A DNA stretch of 32,907 nt from Muribaculaceae bacterium (GTDB lineage Bacteria; Bacteroidota; Bacteroidia; Bacteroidales; Muribaculaceae). Positions 20,894 through 30,587 of the stretch are shown here, one piece after another. Numbering within the stretch: the stretch's first letter is position 1; every line of letters starts with the position of its first letter. Position numbers and translations under genes: made by a program. The notes below the pieces were generated by a model that saw only the letters and a list, made by a program, of their open reading frames with translations, searched no databases and had not been told where the DNA came from. The stretch is from assembly GCA_016290765.1 (NCBI GenBank), contig JAEEVE010000007.1:1-32907 (forward strand), read 5' to 3'.

Positions 20894-22423
20894 ATGGAAA
20901 TTTTCAGCAATATCTTAATCTATTTTGTGATTGTGCCGGTGCTTACACTGGCGGGCCTGGCTCTGTGCAGCAACAAGGGCATTAAGGCCATTCGGACCGT
21001 AGCTGTCGTCGGTGCGTCGGTACTCGTGGCTCTGGCCATCTACCTGGTGTGCCTGTTCCTGCAGGCACGCGGCAGCGGTGACACCAGCGAGATGATTTTG
21101 CGCAAGGATGTGATGTGGTATGCGCCCTTCAACGTTAAGTTGGCTTTGGGTGTCGATGGCATCTCGGTGGTGATGATTCTGCTGTCGGCGTTCATCGTGT
21201 TTGCGGGCGTGTTTGCCTCGTGGAAGATGAATCCGCTGCCCAAGCAGTTCTTCCTTTGGTTCTTCCTGTTGTCGACTGGTGTGTTCGGCTTCTTCATCTC
21301 GATTGACCTGTTCACCATGTTCATGTTCTACGAGGTCGCGCTCATCCCGATGTATCTGCTCATTGGCGTGTGGGGCAGCGGAAGCAAGAACTACAGCGCC
21401 ATGAAGCTTACCCTGATGCTGATGGGTGGCTCGGCATTCTTGATGCTGGGTCTCATCGGTATCTACTTCCATTCGGCAGCCGACGGCAACCTGACGATGA
21501 ACGTGCTCGAGATTGCGCATAACGACGCCATTCCGCACGACTGGCAGATGTGGCTGTTCCCGTTGACATTCATAGGCTTTGGTGTGCTGGGAGCCATGTT
21601 CCCGTTCCACACTTGGTCGCCCGATGGTCATGCCAGTGCCCCCACGGCTGTGTCGATGTTGCACGCCGGTGTGCTGATGAAGCTGGGAGGCTATGGCTGC
21701 TTCCGCATCGCTATCTACCTGATGCCGTTTGCTGCCAACGAGTTGGCGTGGATTTTCCTCACGCTCACGGGCATTAGCATCGTCTATGGTGCCTTCAGCG
21801 CGTGTGTGCAGACCGACCTCAAGTATATCAACGCTTATTCCAGCGTGAGCCACTGTGGTATGGTACTATTCGCCATCCTCATGTTCAACACTACTGCTAT
21901 GACAGGTGCAGTGCTGCAGATGCTCTCGCACGGCTTGATGACGGCATTGTTCTTCGCCCTCATTGGTATGATTTATGGCCGTACGCACACTCGTGATATC
22001 CGCGACATGGGCGGTATGATGCACATCATGCCCTATCTGGGCGTGGGATATGTCCTTGCCGGTCTGGCATCGCTGGGTCTGCCGGGATTGAGTGGCTTCG
22101 TTGCCGAGATGACCATCTTCTTTGGCTCGTTTGAGCACACCGATGTCTTCCGCCGCGTGCTTACCATCGCCGCCACTTGCTCGATTGTCATCACCGCGGT
22201 TTACATCCTGCGTGTGGTGGGCAAGCTGCTCTTCGGCGAGGTTCAGGACGAGCATCATCGTCAGCTCACCGACGCCACCTGGGAGGAGCGTCTGTCGACG
22301 GCGACCCTGATTGTCTCGGTGGCCATCATCGGTTGCTTCCCCAACTTCTTTGTAAACATCATCAGTGACAGTTTCCTGCCGGTAGTCAAGGCTCTGGAAT
22401 CTTTTATCCCTGCTGCTGTGTGA
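20894..22423 (+). CDS. nuoM: NADH-quinone oxidoreductase subunit M
   Basis: FYEVALIPMYLLIGVWG; FPFHTWSPDGHASAPTAVSMLHAGVLMKLGGYGCFR. Confidence 0.95.
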   Translation: MEIFSNILIYFVIVPVLTLAGLALCSNKGIKAIRTVAVVGASVLVALAIYLVCLFLQARGSGDTSEMILRKDVMWYAPFNVKLALGVDGISVVMILLSAFIVFAGVFASWKMNPLPKQFFLWFFLLSTGVFGFFISIDLFTMFMFYEVALIPMYLLIGVWGSGSKNYSAMKLTLMLMGGSAFLMLGLIGIYFHSAADGNLTMNVLEIAHNDAIPHDWQMWLFPLTFIGFGVLGAMFPFHTWSPDGHASAPTAVSMLHAGVLMKLGGYGCFRIAIYLMPFAANELAWIFLTLTGISIVYGAFSACVQTDLKYINAYSSVSHCGMVLFAILMFNTTAMTGAVLQMLSHGLMTALFFALIGMIYGRTHTRDIRDMGGMMHIMPYLGVGYVLAGLASLGLPGLSGFVAEMTIFFGSFEHTDVFRRVLTIAATCSIVITAVYILRVVGKLLFGEVQDEHHRQLTDATWEERLSTATLIVSVAIIGCFPNFFVNIISDSFLPVVKALESFIPAAV

Positions 22424-22462
22424 CGTGTTGTTGAACCTTAGTAAAAAAGTAAGAATACGATA

Positions 22463-23932
22463 ATGGATTATTCTCAGTTTTTATTCATGCCGCAGGAAAT
22501 CGGACTCCTGTTTGTCTTCCTGCTAGTGTTTATCTACGACACGTTCATGCCGGCTCGCATGGGGAAACATCTGCCTATGTTTACCACCATCCTGACCGCA
22601 CTATATACCGTCTATGCCTTCTTCCCCTGCCCCGACATGTTCGGTACGGCTTTCGGAGGAATGTATGAGTCCAATCCAGCCACATGGGTGATGAAGAACA
22701 TCCTCAACATCGGCGTGCTCATCGTCATGTTGCAGGCGGTGAAATGGACCAACGACGATTTTGTCAGTGTGCGTCGCGGTGAGTTTTACGAGCTAATTCT
22801 GCTCACCCTCTTCGGCATGTTCCTAATGATTTCGGCGCGTCATTTCCTGCTCTTTGTCATCGGTCTCGAGACCGCCTCGCTGCCTATCGCTGCGTTGGCT
22901 GCCTTTGAGAAACGCTACTACGAGAGTCATGAGGCTGCAGCCAAGTATATCTTCACCGCAGTGTTCTCCAGCGCCATTTTCTTGCTGGGCATCTCGTTTG
23001 TCTATGGCATGAGCGGCTCGTTATACTTCCAGGACATCGCCACCAGCATCATGGGTCTCAAGTCGCCATTGCTCATTCTCGCCGTGGCATTTGTCATTGC
23101 CGGTGTGGGCTACAAACTCTCGTTGGTGCCATTCCACCAGTGGACAGCCGATGTCTATCAGGGTGCTCCCACTGCGGTGACCAGTTACCTCTCGGTCATC
23201 AGTAAGGGTGCTGCAGCATTCGCCTTCATGGTAATTCTGGTGCAGGTGTTTGGCTCCATCTATTCACAGGTATGGGAATGGATGCTCTATGCCATCATCA
23301 TCCTCACCATCACCATCGGTAACCTCTTTGCCATGCGGCAGCGCAACCTCAAGCGCTTCCTGGCCTACTCGTCGATTTCGCAGGCCGGTTACATCATGCT
23401 CGGCGTGATTGCAGCCAGCCAGGTGGGGATGACCTCGATGATCTACTATGTGCTCGTCTACATCTTCTCTAATCTCGCCGCCTTCGGTGTTATCGCCGTC
23501 ATTGAGCGCGCCACAGGCAAGGTGACGATGGACGACTACAACGGCTTGTTCCGCACCAACCCCTGGTTGGCGTTCACGATGATGCTTGCCATGTTCTCGT
23601 TGGGTGGCATCCCGCCCTTCGCCGGATTCTTCAGCAAGTTCTTCATCTTTGTCGGCGCTTGCCAGACGGGCAGCGTTGCCATCTACGTGCTGGTGTTCAT
23701 CGCCCTGGTCAACACCATCATTTCGCTCTACTACTACCTGCTGGTGGTCAAGGCGATGTTCTTGCGTCAGGACGACTGTGTGATTCCTTACATCGACAGT
23801 CACTGGACCGAGGAGTTGGCGCTCACCGTCTGCGTTATGGGCATCATCGCGGTGGGTGTTGCCAGCGGAATCTACACCTTCCTCAACCAGGTAACTGGCA
23901 CCATCGCTCCCATGTTCACTATGGTAGGGTAG
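22463..23932 (+). CDS. nuoN: NADH-quinone oxidoreductase subunit N
   Basis: LVPFHQWTADVYQGAPTAVTSYLSVISKGAA; LKRFLAYSSISQAGYIMLGV; LGGIPPFAGFFSKFFIF. Confidence 0.95.
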   Translation: MDYSQFLFMPQEIGLLFVFLLVFIYDTFMPARMGKHLPMFTTILTALYTVYAFFPCPDMFGTAFGGMYESNPATWVMKNILNIGVLIVMLQAVKWTNDDFVSVRRGEFYELILLTLFGMFLMISARHFLLFVIGLETASLPIAALAAFEKRYYESHEAAAKYIFTAVFSSAIFLLGISFVYGMSGSLYFQDIATSIMGLKSPLLILAVAFVIAGVGYKLSLVPFHQWTADVYQGAPTAVTSYLSVISKGAAAFAFMVILVQVFGSIYSQVWEWMLYAIIILTITIGNLFAMRQRNLKRFLAYSSISQAGYIMLGVIAASQVGMTSMIYYVLVYIFSNLAAFGVIAVIERATGKVTMDDYNGLFRTNPWLAFTMMLAMFSLGGIPPFAGFFSKFFIFVGACQTGSVAIYVLVFIALVNTIISLYYYLLVVKAMFLRQDDCVIPYIDSHWTEELALTVCVMGIIAVGVASGIYTFLNQVTGTIAPMFTMVG

Positions 23933-23963
23933 GATAGATAGCAGATAATAGATAACAGATTAC

Positions 23964-24010
23964 AGACAAGTGTACATGGGTAACAGAATCATGTACACTT
24001 GTCTATTTTT
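23964..24010 (+). terminator. Rho-independent-like terminator after nuoN
   Basis: Perfect 15-bp inverted repeat AGACAAGTGTACATG (23964-23978) / CATGTACACTTGTCT (23990-24004), 11-nt loop, followed by ATTTTT. Confidence 0.8.
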
Positions 24011-24188
24011 GACAGTAATCCATTTGGATTGTGCTAGACCTTTCAATTTTTTTGGGGAGTTATATACCAGTTGTCCCCAGTTGCTATCATTCGCCTAGTG
24101 ACTGACACACACCTTCACCGCAAAGCAGCACCCCTCCATACTCCCCCTAGCTCCACATACTCCCCCTGGCCCCCTATACTCCCCCCGA

Positions 24189-24296
24189 CCCCCTCTATCT
24201 TAGAGGGGGAGCTGCTCATCTTGACGTGAGTTCGACGAGAATAAGTTGCTGATACTCAAGTCCTCCCCTAAGTTAGGGGAGGTGGCCCAAAGGGCC
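24189..24296. repeat. Composite of three hairpins in the intergenic region
   Basis: CCCCCTCTA-tct-TAGAGGGGG (24189-24209); CCTCCCCTA-agt-TAGGGGAGG (24262-24282); GGCCC-aaa-GGGCC (24284-24296). Confidence 0.75.
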
Positions 24297-24480
24297 GGAG
24301 GAGTGTGTAATTCACATTTGGCTAGGACAATCTGCCTTGGAGGACGACCGGTATATAACATATCTTGCGTGTTTTGACACGAGAAAAAAGACTCACACAA
24401 AAAATCTAGATTGCACAGAATGAGCAACTTAACGAGTGTTTCGTCATTATTGACGCACTAATATGGGTGGCGGTAGAAAC

Positions 24481-24502
24481 GCAACCACGGCATGTTTTTT
24501 GC
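24481..24502 (+). promoter_or_regulatory. Second copy of the AraC-region motif, upstream of the LRR/dockerin gene
   Basis: GCAACCACGGCATGTTTTTTGC versus GCAACCACTGCATTTTTTGC at 4172-4191. Confidence 0.45.
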
Positions 24503-24531
24503 TAGATGATTGATGTTATTTAGCATTTTCC

Positions 24532-24562
24532 TTTGATTTGTTAAATAATTTCACTATCTTTG
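24532..24562 (+). promoter_or_regulatory. Bacteroidetes-type promoter for the 24640 gene
   Basis: TTTG 24532-24535, 19 nt, TAtcTTTG 24555-24562. Confidence 0.65.
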
Positions 24563-24639
24563 CAAATTGAACACTAGTCTTTAACTGCCTCACTCTCTTT
24601 CTCCCTTTAGAGGGCTAGAGGGGCCAAACAATAACAATT

Positions 24640-27600
24640 ATGAAAAAATTACTCACTCTCATCTTCGCCCTGGTGGCGGTCATGGCCGGCGCGTTCGACA
24701 ACGGTGACTTCACCTACACCATCATGAGCGACGGCACGGCGCGCATCGACGGCTTCAAGAGCAGCTACACCGGCACGCCCACGACCCTCACCATTCCGGG
24801 CTATGTCTACGACTCGGGCACGCAGAAGTACTACCAGGTGAAGACCATCCAGAACAGTGCTTTCAGCAACAATAAGACTAGGAGCCTGACGAAAGTCACC
24901 ATCCAGTATGGTGTGGAGGACATTTACTCGTACGCCTTCGCCGATTGCTCCAGCTTGACGACCGTCTATCTGCCCAGCAGCATCAAGGGCCTCGCTAATC
25001 GTGTGTTCAACAACACGCCATTGACCTATGTCAACTGCGCCGCCGAGGTCATGCCCTCCATCACTGAATATGGGCTTGCCGGCATCACCAGCGACGTCAA
25101 CTCCCGCACTTGGAGCTGCGCCACGCCCGACGGTCAGGCCGCCGCCAACGAAGTAGACCGCATCACCAGCAACTTCACCACGGGCTGGAACCCCAGCTCG
25201 GCCGACCTCACCGAATTGACTTTCGGCAGCAGTTCGGCTGGCACCCTGTGCAACGTGTACCTGAACATCACCGAGGGTTGGAACCCGTCGACACAGGACT
25301 ATGGCAAGGCCAAGCTGCTGTGTGCTACCGCCAACTCGTCCAACACCACGGGCACGCTCAAGTTTGACTACAACCAGAGTGTGCTCCAGGGCATGGCGCA
25401 CTTCTACGTCACCGAGATTGACAAGTCGTTCCGTCTCCACGGCTCGAGCATCAAGATCCTCGACATGAGCCAGACCAGCAAGGTGGAGAAGATCGGTGCC
25501 CAGGCCTTCTACAACTGCACGAACCTCACGCAGGCCAAGGTCACCGCCAAGGTCATCGAGGGCGGCGCTTTCAACTACTGCACCAACCTGTCGAGCGTGC
25601 AGCTGTACGGCACCAGCGAGAGCAACTGCGTGCAGTCGCTGGGGACGTTCGCGTTCGCCCGTACCAAGGTGTCGAGCATTTACATCCCCGCCGGGCTCAC
25701 CAGCTACGGCGCCGGCGCCTTCGCCTACTGCACCAACCTGTCGAGCATCAGCGTGTCGAGCAGCAACAACACCTTCGCGACCCACGCTGCCACGCCGGGC
25801 TGCCTCTACAACAAGGCCAAGACCATCCTCTACCAGGCCGCTGGCAAGTTTGGCGACCTCTACTTTGGCAACAACGCCCCCGACGCGCTCACCAACATCA
25901 CGACCTATGCCTTTGCTGGCAACACGGGCATGGTCTCGCTCGATGTGCCGTACGGCGTGAAGACCATCGGCTCCTACGCTTTTACCGAGATGCCCAACCT
26001 GATCTCGTTGTCCATTCCCAGTTCGGTGACCTCGTTCGTTTCCAACTCGTTCTATAACCTGAAGGCGCTGACTCTGTTCTCGTTCAACCACGCCACCATC
26101 CCCAGCTCCCTGAACGGCTCCAACACCTTCTACGGCATCAAGAGCGGCTGCAAGCTCAAGGTTCCCAAGTGGCGCACGGCGTACTATCGGAACAGCGTGT
26201 GGAACTCGGCCTTCAGCGGCGGCATCAGCGAGGGGTCGTGTGACTTCTACGGCTACTATAGTGATAACATGTTCTACTACACCGTCACCAGCACCGCCAG
26301 CTACACCGACGACTTGGTGGAACCTGCGACAACCGATGGACAGCTCAAGCTCGTCAACGGAGGCTATGGTTTCGACACGACAAGAGTTGAGCTCATTTTG
26401 CCTGATGTGGTGACGCACCGTGGCAAGACCTACACCGTCACCGAGATAGAGCGTGAGACCTTCCGCAGCGATCATATCTCGATCAAAAAGGTCAGTGGCG
26501 GTGCTGGCATCAAGAAGATTGGCGCCTTGGCATTCGCCGGCGATATTCTCAATGATGAATTGTCATGGTCTGGCCATAGCCTCAGTGGTTTCAATATCCC
26601 CAACCCCGTGGAGTTTGGCGACTCGATGTGTATGGGCTGCTATATGAGAGATGCCTCTCTCAAGATAGGCGAACGTCTGGAGCGTATCGGTGTGCGTGCG
26701 TTCTCTAAATGTTTTCATGGTAACTATCTTATTTACTACATTCGCGAGATCACTCTGCCCGAGACCTTGACCGAGATTGGAGATTACGCATTCGATAATT
26801 GCGGTAGGATCAATTATTATATTACCAGCACCCAAAGGGTCACCATTGGCCAGAATATGTTTTTTCCCGGAGTAGCTAAAAATCGGGATATTTATGGCGT
26901 GATATATGCTCCGTTGGACCAGTATCTGGACATTAGCCGCCAGACACAGTCCTGGATAAACAATACCGAATGGCACCAAACCCTGCGAGCCTTATACAAG
27001 CCAAAGACTAGATGGTCGTTGATTTCGGTGCCCGATAGCAGGAATCTCAAAATGCCCGATGATCATTGCTATGTAGTCACAGGATATAACAAGTCTGAGA
27101 GTACATTTAGTTTTGCACCTTTGGGCGAGAATGTCATCCTTCCTGGTTTTACGGGAATTTTGTTCAAAGGAACACCCGGCAATATATATAAATTCGAGCC
27201 TTCTGGTCTGAATGTTGCCAATCTGCCGAATGACTATCTCGTTGCCCCGCAAGGTGATGCCCAGTATTTTAGCTCCAGTCAAGGCAATGGATTGGTCTAT
27301 GTCTATGACGGAGCCTCTGAAATGTTTAATTTGCAGGATGCGACCATCTATAGCGGTGGAGCGGTGCTTCGCATTCCACAGTCAGTATTCGGCACCGACA
27401 CGCCGCCCGTCAATGTGGACTGTGGCATTGATTTTTTACCATCTGTCTATATCAATGGTGTGAAAGTGACCGCAGCCAATGCTAGCGACCTGAGTGTAAT
27501 CGATGGCGTCTCGGGAGGATTGTCGTTCGATTTTGCGACCAATACTTTGAAGATGAACAATGCCACCATCACATGTGAGAATAATAACTGCATTGAAATC

Positions 27601-29019
27601 TATTCTGATGACATTATCATTGACCTTCAGGGCGTTAACACACTTAACAGAGGAGAGGGGGATACCACCTACGCCAATGCAGCATTCTTCAGTTATGGTA
27701 GTTCTGAAAAGAATTACTCATTAACCATCCGCAATACGGGAACCCTCAACGTGAACAGTCCAACATGGAGTGGCTTTAGACAGTACTATGGCACCCTTAT
27801 CGTCAAAGATGGCGCTCAGGTTCATCTGAATGGAAAGTATGGACTAGAGGGAGGACAGGCTGGACGAAATACACTGTTGATGCGTGGAGACAACACCAAG
27901 TTGGTTACCAATGGAACAAGCGCTTCACTCCGCGATTTTAACACGATCTACTTGCTCGACGGCCTGGCCATCACCCAGCCGGCAGGAGCACATCTGGTCG
28001 CAGATACAATCCATCAGAACACTTATGATATTATTCTATCCTCTTTGCGGGATGCCGACGGCAATACCATCAGTAACCAGGATGTGGTCATCTGCAAGCC
28101 CGCCACCTCGCAGTACCGCGTGGGTGACATCAATGCCGACAACAAGGTCGATGTGAGCGACGTGAACATCGTCATCAACATCATGCTCGGCAAGGCACAG
28201 GCCAGCAGTTATCCGGGCCACGCCGATGTTACTGGCGATGGCCGTGTTGACGTGAGCGACGTGAACATGATTATCAACATCATGCTGGGCAAACTCACGC
28301 CCGAAGTGCCCGAAGAAGAAATACTGGCACAAACCTTCACCGTGGGTGGCGTGTCGTTCAAGATGGCAAAGGTCAAGGGCGGTACATTCACCATGGGTGC
28401 CACCAGCGAACAAGCCGGCGAAGCCCAGAGCAACGAGTCTCCCGCGCATAGTGTGACCTTGAGCGACTACTTCATTGGCGAGACCGAGGTCACCCAGGAA
28501 CTCTGGCAGGCAGTGATGGGCAGCAATCCCAGCCAGTATATAGGCATAAATCGCCCCGTTGACTATGTCAGCTGGAACGACTGTCAGACGTTCATCACCA
28601 AACTGAACCAGATGACGGGCAAGACGTTCCGCCTGCCCACCGAGGCCGAGTGGGAGTATGCCGCCCGTGGCGGGGACAAGAGCCAGGGCAACAAATATAG
28701 CGGTATTCTCAACGATGTCACGAATGTGGCATGGTATATTGACAACAGTAATAGTAAGACTCATGTGGTCGGCAAGAAAATTCCTAACGAGTTGGGCTTG
28801 TACGACATGAGCGGCAACGTGTGGGAATGGTGCAGCGACTGGTATGGCAGCTACAGCAGCAGCGCCCAGACCAATCCCACCGGTCCCGCATCGGGCTCCT
28901 ATAAGGTGGCTCGTGGTGGCAACAGCCTAGGCGAAGCCACCACCTGCCGTGTCTCACGCCGTCAAGTCTTCACTACCACAGCCCATGGCCTCATCGGCCT
29001 CCGCCTTGTCATAGATTAG
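24640..29019 (+). CDS. Large secreted protein: BspA-type leucine-rich repeats, beta-helix-like region, internal dockerin doublet, C-terminal FGE/SUMF1-like domain
   Basis: Signal peptide MKKLLTLIFALVAVMAGA; LRR_5-like repeats (KIGAQAFYNCTNLTQAKV, TIGSYAFTEMPNLISLSIPSSV); GDINADNKVDVSDVNIVINIMLGK...GDGRVDVSDVNMIINIMLGK; VKGGTFTMGAT...TEVTQELWQAVMGSNPS...RLPTEAEWEYAARGG...GNVWEWCSDW. Confidence 0.9.
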   Translation: MKKLLTLIFALVAVMAGAFDNGDFTYTIMSDGTARIDGFKSSYTGTPTTLTIPGYVYDSGTQKYYQVKTIQNSAFSNNKTRSLTKVTIQYGVEDIYSYAFADCSSLTTVYLPSSIKGLANRVFNNTPLTYVNCAAEVMPSITEYGLAGITSDVNSRTWSCATPDGQAAANEVDRITSNFTTGWNPSSADLTELTFGSSSAGTLCNVYLNITEGWNPSTQDYGKAKLLCATANSSNTTGTLKFDYNQSVLQGMAHFYVTEIDKSFRLHGSSIKILDMSQTSKVEKIGAQAFYNCTNLTQAKVTAKVIEGGAFNYCTNLSSVQLYGTSESNCVQSLGTFAFARTKVSSIYIPAGLTSYGAGAFAYCTNLSSISVSSSNNTFATHAATPGCLYNKAKTILYQAAGKFGDLYFGNNAPDALTNITTYAFAGNTGMVSLDVPYGVKTIGSYAFTEMPNLISLSIPSSVTSFVSNSFYNLKALTLFSFNHATIPSSLNGSNTFYGIKSGCKLKVPKWRTAYYRNSVWNSAFSGGISEGSCDFYGYYSDNMFYYTVTSTASYTDDLVEPATTDGQLKLVNGGYGFDTTRVELILPDVVTHRGKTYTVTEIERETFRSDHISIKKVSGGAGIKKIGALAFAGDILNDELSWSGHSLSGFNIPNPVEFGDSMCMGCYMRDASLKIGERLERIGVRAFSKCFHGNYLIYYIREITLPETLTEIGDYAFDNCGRINYYITSTQRVTIGQNMFFPGVAKNRDIYGVIYAPLDQYLDISRQTQSWINNTEWHQTLRALYKPKTRWSLISVPDSRNLKMPDDHCYVVTGYNKSESTFSFAPLGENVILPGFTGILFKGTPGNIYKFEPSGLNVANLPNDYLVAPQGDAQYFSSSQGNGLVYVYDGASEMFNLQDATIYSGGAVLRIPQSVFGTDTPPVNVDCGIDFLPSVYINGVKVTAANASDLSVIDGVSGGLSFDFATNTLKMNNATITCENNNCIEIYSDDIIIDLQGVNTLNRGEGDTTYANAAFFSYGSSEKNYSLTIRNTGTLNVNSPTWSGFRQYYGTLIVKDGAQVHLNGKYGLEGGQAGRNTLLMRGDNTKLVTNGTSASLRDFNTIYLLDGLAITQPAGAHLVADTIHQNTYDIILSSLRDADGNTISNQDVVICKPATSQYRVGDINADNKVDVSDVNIVINIMLGKAQASSYPGHADVTGDGRVDVSDVNMIINIMLGKLTPEVPEEEILAQTFTVGGVSFKMAKVKGGTFTMGATSEQAGEAQSNESPAHSVTLSDYFIGETEVTQELWQAVMGSNPSQYIGINRPVDYVSWNDCQTFITKLNQMTGKTFRLPTEAEWEYAARGGDKSQGNKYSGILNDVTNVAWYIDNSNSKTHVVGKKIPNELGLYDMSGNVWEWCSDWYGSYSSSAQTNPTGPASGSYKVARGGNSLGEATTCRVSRRQVFTTTAHGLIGLRLVID

Positions 29020-29173
29020 ATAACAGATAAAAGATAATAGATGATAGGTGGACAAAAAGAATAAAAATTGATGAGTTTTGATAGCTTTGATGAAAAAACT
29101 CCACCAAATTCGCCAAACCTCATCAAAATAAATTCTATAATTCGAAAATTCGTGATAAAAAAACATGAAAGTT

Positions 29174-29761
29174 ATGAAAAGAACGATTCAATTATTTGCA
29201 CTCTTGGCGGCGATAGTCGCCATGGTGACTGCTTGTGATGTGACCACGCCCAACCCGGGTGCTCTCGAAGGCCTGTGGGGCGAAGGAATGATTAAAAGTG
29301 GGAACGACGACATCGAAGTGGTGATGAGATTCACGCCCAATGCGCAGGACAGCACCAAGGGCGAGTTTATCATCTGGTATGACGGCACGGCGACCACCGA
29401 AGATGACGCTGGCGAGTTCAGCGTCGACTACAGTGTGTGCGACCTAGGCACCTACAAGGTCGAGGGCGACCAGGTGGTGCTGAACTACGACCCCGAGAAG
29501 GTGGGGGTGAAGCTTGACGAGGACGATGCGCTTGACCATGCCAAGGAGTTGCAGGAGGCAGGCGAGGAAGGCAGTGTCGAGGCCATTGCCGAGGACTTCA
29601 AGGACATGTTCAGTAGCTTCCTGGGCGAAAAATTCCAAAAGCTGTTCAAGGACCGTAACAACGGCCTGAACCGCCACACTTTCAAGGTGGAAGGCGACCA
29701 GTTGACCCTCGCCAGTGGCGATGTCAACGACCTCATCCTCACCCGCCAGGAAGAAGAGTAA
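29174..29761 (+). CDS. Small putative lipoprotein of unknown function
   Basis: Signal with lipobox (LLAAIVAMVTAC); upstream in-frame ATG at 29165 also possible. Confidence 0.7.
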   Translation: MKRTIQLFALLAAIVAMVTACDVTTPNPGALEGLWGEGMIKSGNDDIEVVMRFTPNAQDSTKGEFIIWYDGTATTEDDAGEFSVDYSVCDLGTYKVEGDQVVLNYDPEKVGVKLDEDDALDHAKELQEAGEEGSVEAIAEDFKDMFSSFLGEKFQKLFKDRNNGLNRHTFKVEGDQLTLASGDVNDLILTRQEEE

Positions 29762-29819
29762 TTAACGCTCTTCGTGGTTCTCGCGAAGCGATAAAAATCG
29801 TATCAAAAGTTTCGAATGA

Positions 29820-29838
29820 TTCGCGTGCCTTGCGGTCA
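29820..29838 (+). repeat. TTCGCGTG-family intergenic repeat copy
   Basis: TTCGCGTGCCTTGCGGTCA. Confidence 0.5.
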
Positions 29839-29909
29839 TGTTAGGCATAAGGACAAAAGACTTGGCATTGTTTTTGCAACAACAATAGGTAACCCCAAAT
29901 AATATAACT

Positions 29910-30542
29910 ATGCGACAAATCCAATTATCCAGCATTTTGCGCAAGGCAAGCATTTGCCTTGTATTGGCATGCATCTGCCTCAGTGCCGCTGCACAGGGCA
30001 TGATTGACCTGTCAAAGATTCCCGTTCTGTGCGACCAAATCAATACATACCAACTCAAGAAGGTGCTGTCCGACGGATATGTATATGACACCAGCGGCGA
30101 TGCCGGGGAGATTGTTCTCACGCGTGACAAGGATAACCCCAACCGCTACACGTCGAGGTATCCCCAGTCACCTTACATGAAAGGATGCGACTATGAGGTG
30201 AAACAGCTTGGAGCGACGGTGGCTCTGTTCGGTTATCTAGGTCACTACCAGGGTGATCATCCTTACGTGCTACTTTTCGCTGCCGATAGCCACGAGAAGT
30301 ACTGCGAGCAGTGGCAAGAGCGGATGAAAGGCGGTATCGAGCATTGCGATTGGCTCTTCAACGTTCCTGTCGATGACTACTTCTTCATGGAGGTTGACAT
30401 CGACCAGCTCCAGCAAATGCTTTCCATGCTTGAGCAGTCCAAGCGAAGTGACGCGTTGGTCAGTTTCAATATCACGAAGCTGAACCAGCTCATTGAGCAA
30501 TACTACGAAATGGAGGAGGCCGACGACTGCGAAGCACAATAG
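29910..30542 (+). CDS. Exported protein of unknown function
   Basis: 210 aa with N-terminal signal (ASICLVLACICLSAAAQG); no recognised domain. Confidence 0.7.
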   Translation: MRQIQLSSILRKASICLVLACICLSAAAQGMIDLSKIPVLCDQINTYQLKKVLSDGYVYDTSGDAGEIVLTRDKDNPNRYTSRYPQSPYMKGCDYEVKQLGATVALFGYLGHYQGDHPYVLLFAADSHEKYCEQWQERMKGGIEHCDWLFNVPVDDYFFMEVDIDQLQQMLSMLEQSKRSDALVSFNITKLNQLIEQYYEMEEADDCEAQ

Positions 30543-30587
30543 CCCCTGTCGCGATGCGCGGTAATATTTGACAAAAGAACAAAAATA

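Noticed and set aside
24649-26475. 608-aa antisense ORF on the minus strand
   Set aside because: Shadow of the G/C-rich LRR region; low-complexity Val/Gly/Arg-rich translation, no signal or domain, and the sense frame is clearly coding
29068-29126. TTGATGAG...CTCATCAA inverted repeat after the 24640 gene
   Set aside because: 8-bp arms 43 nt apart in A/T-rich sequence; not distinguishable from chance
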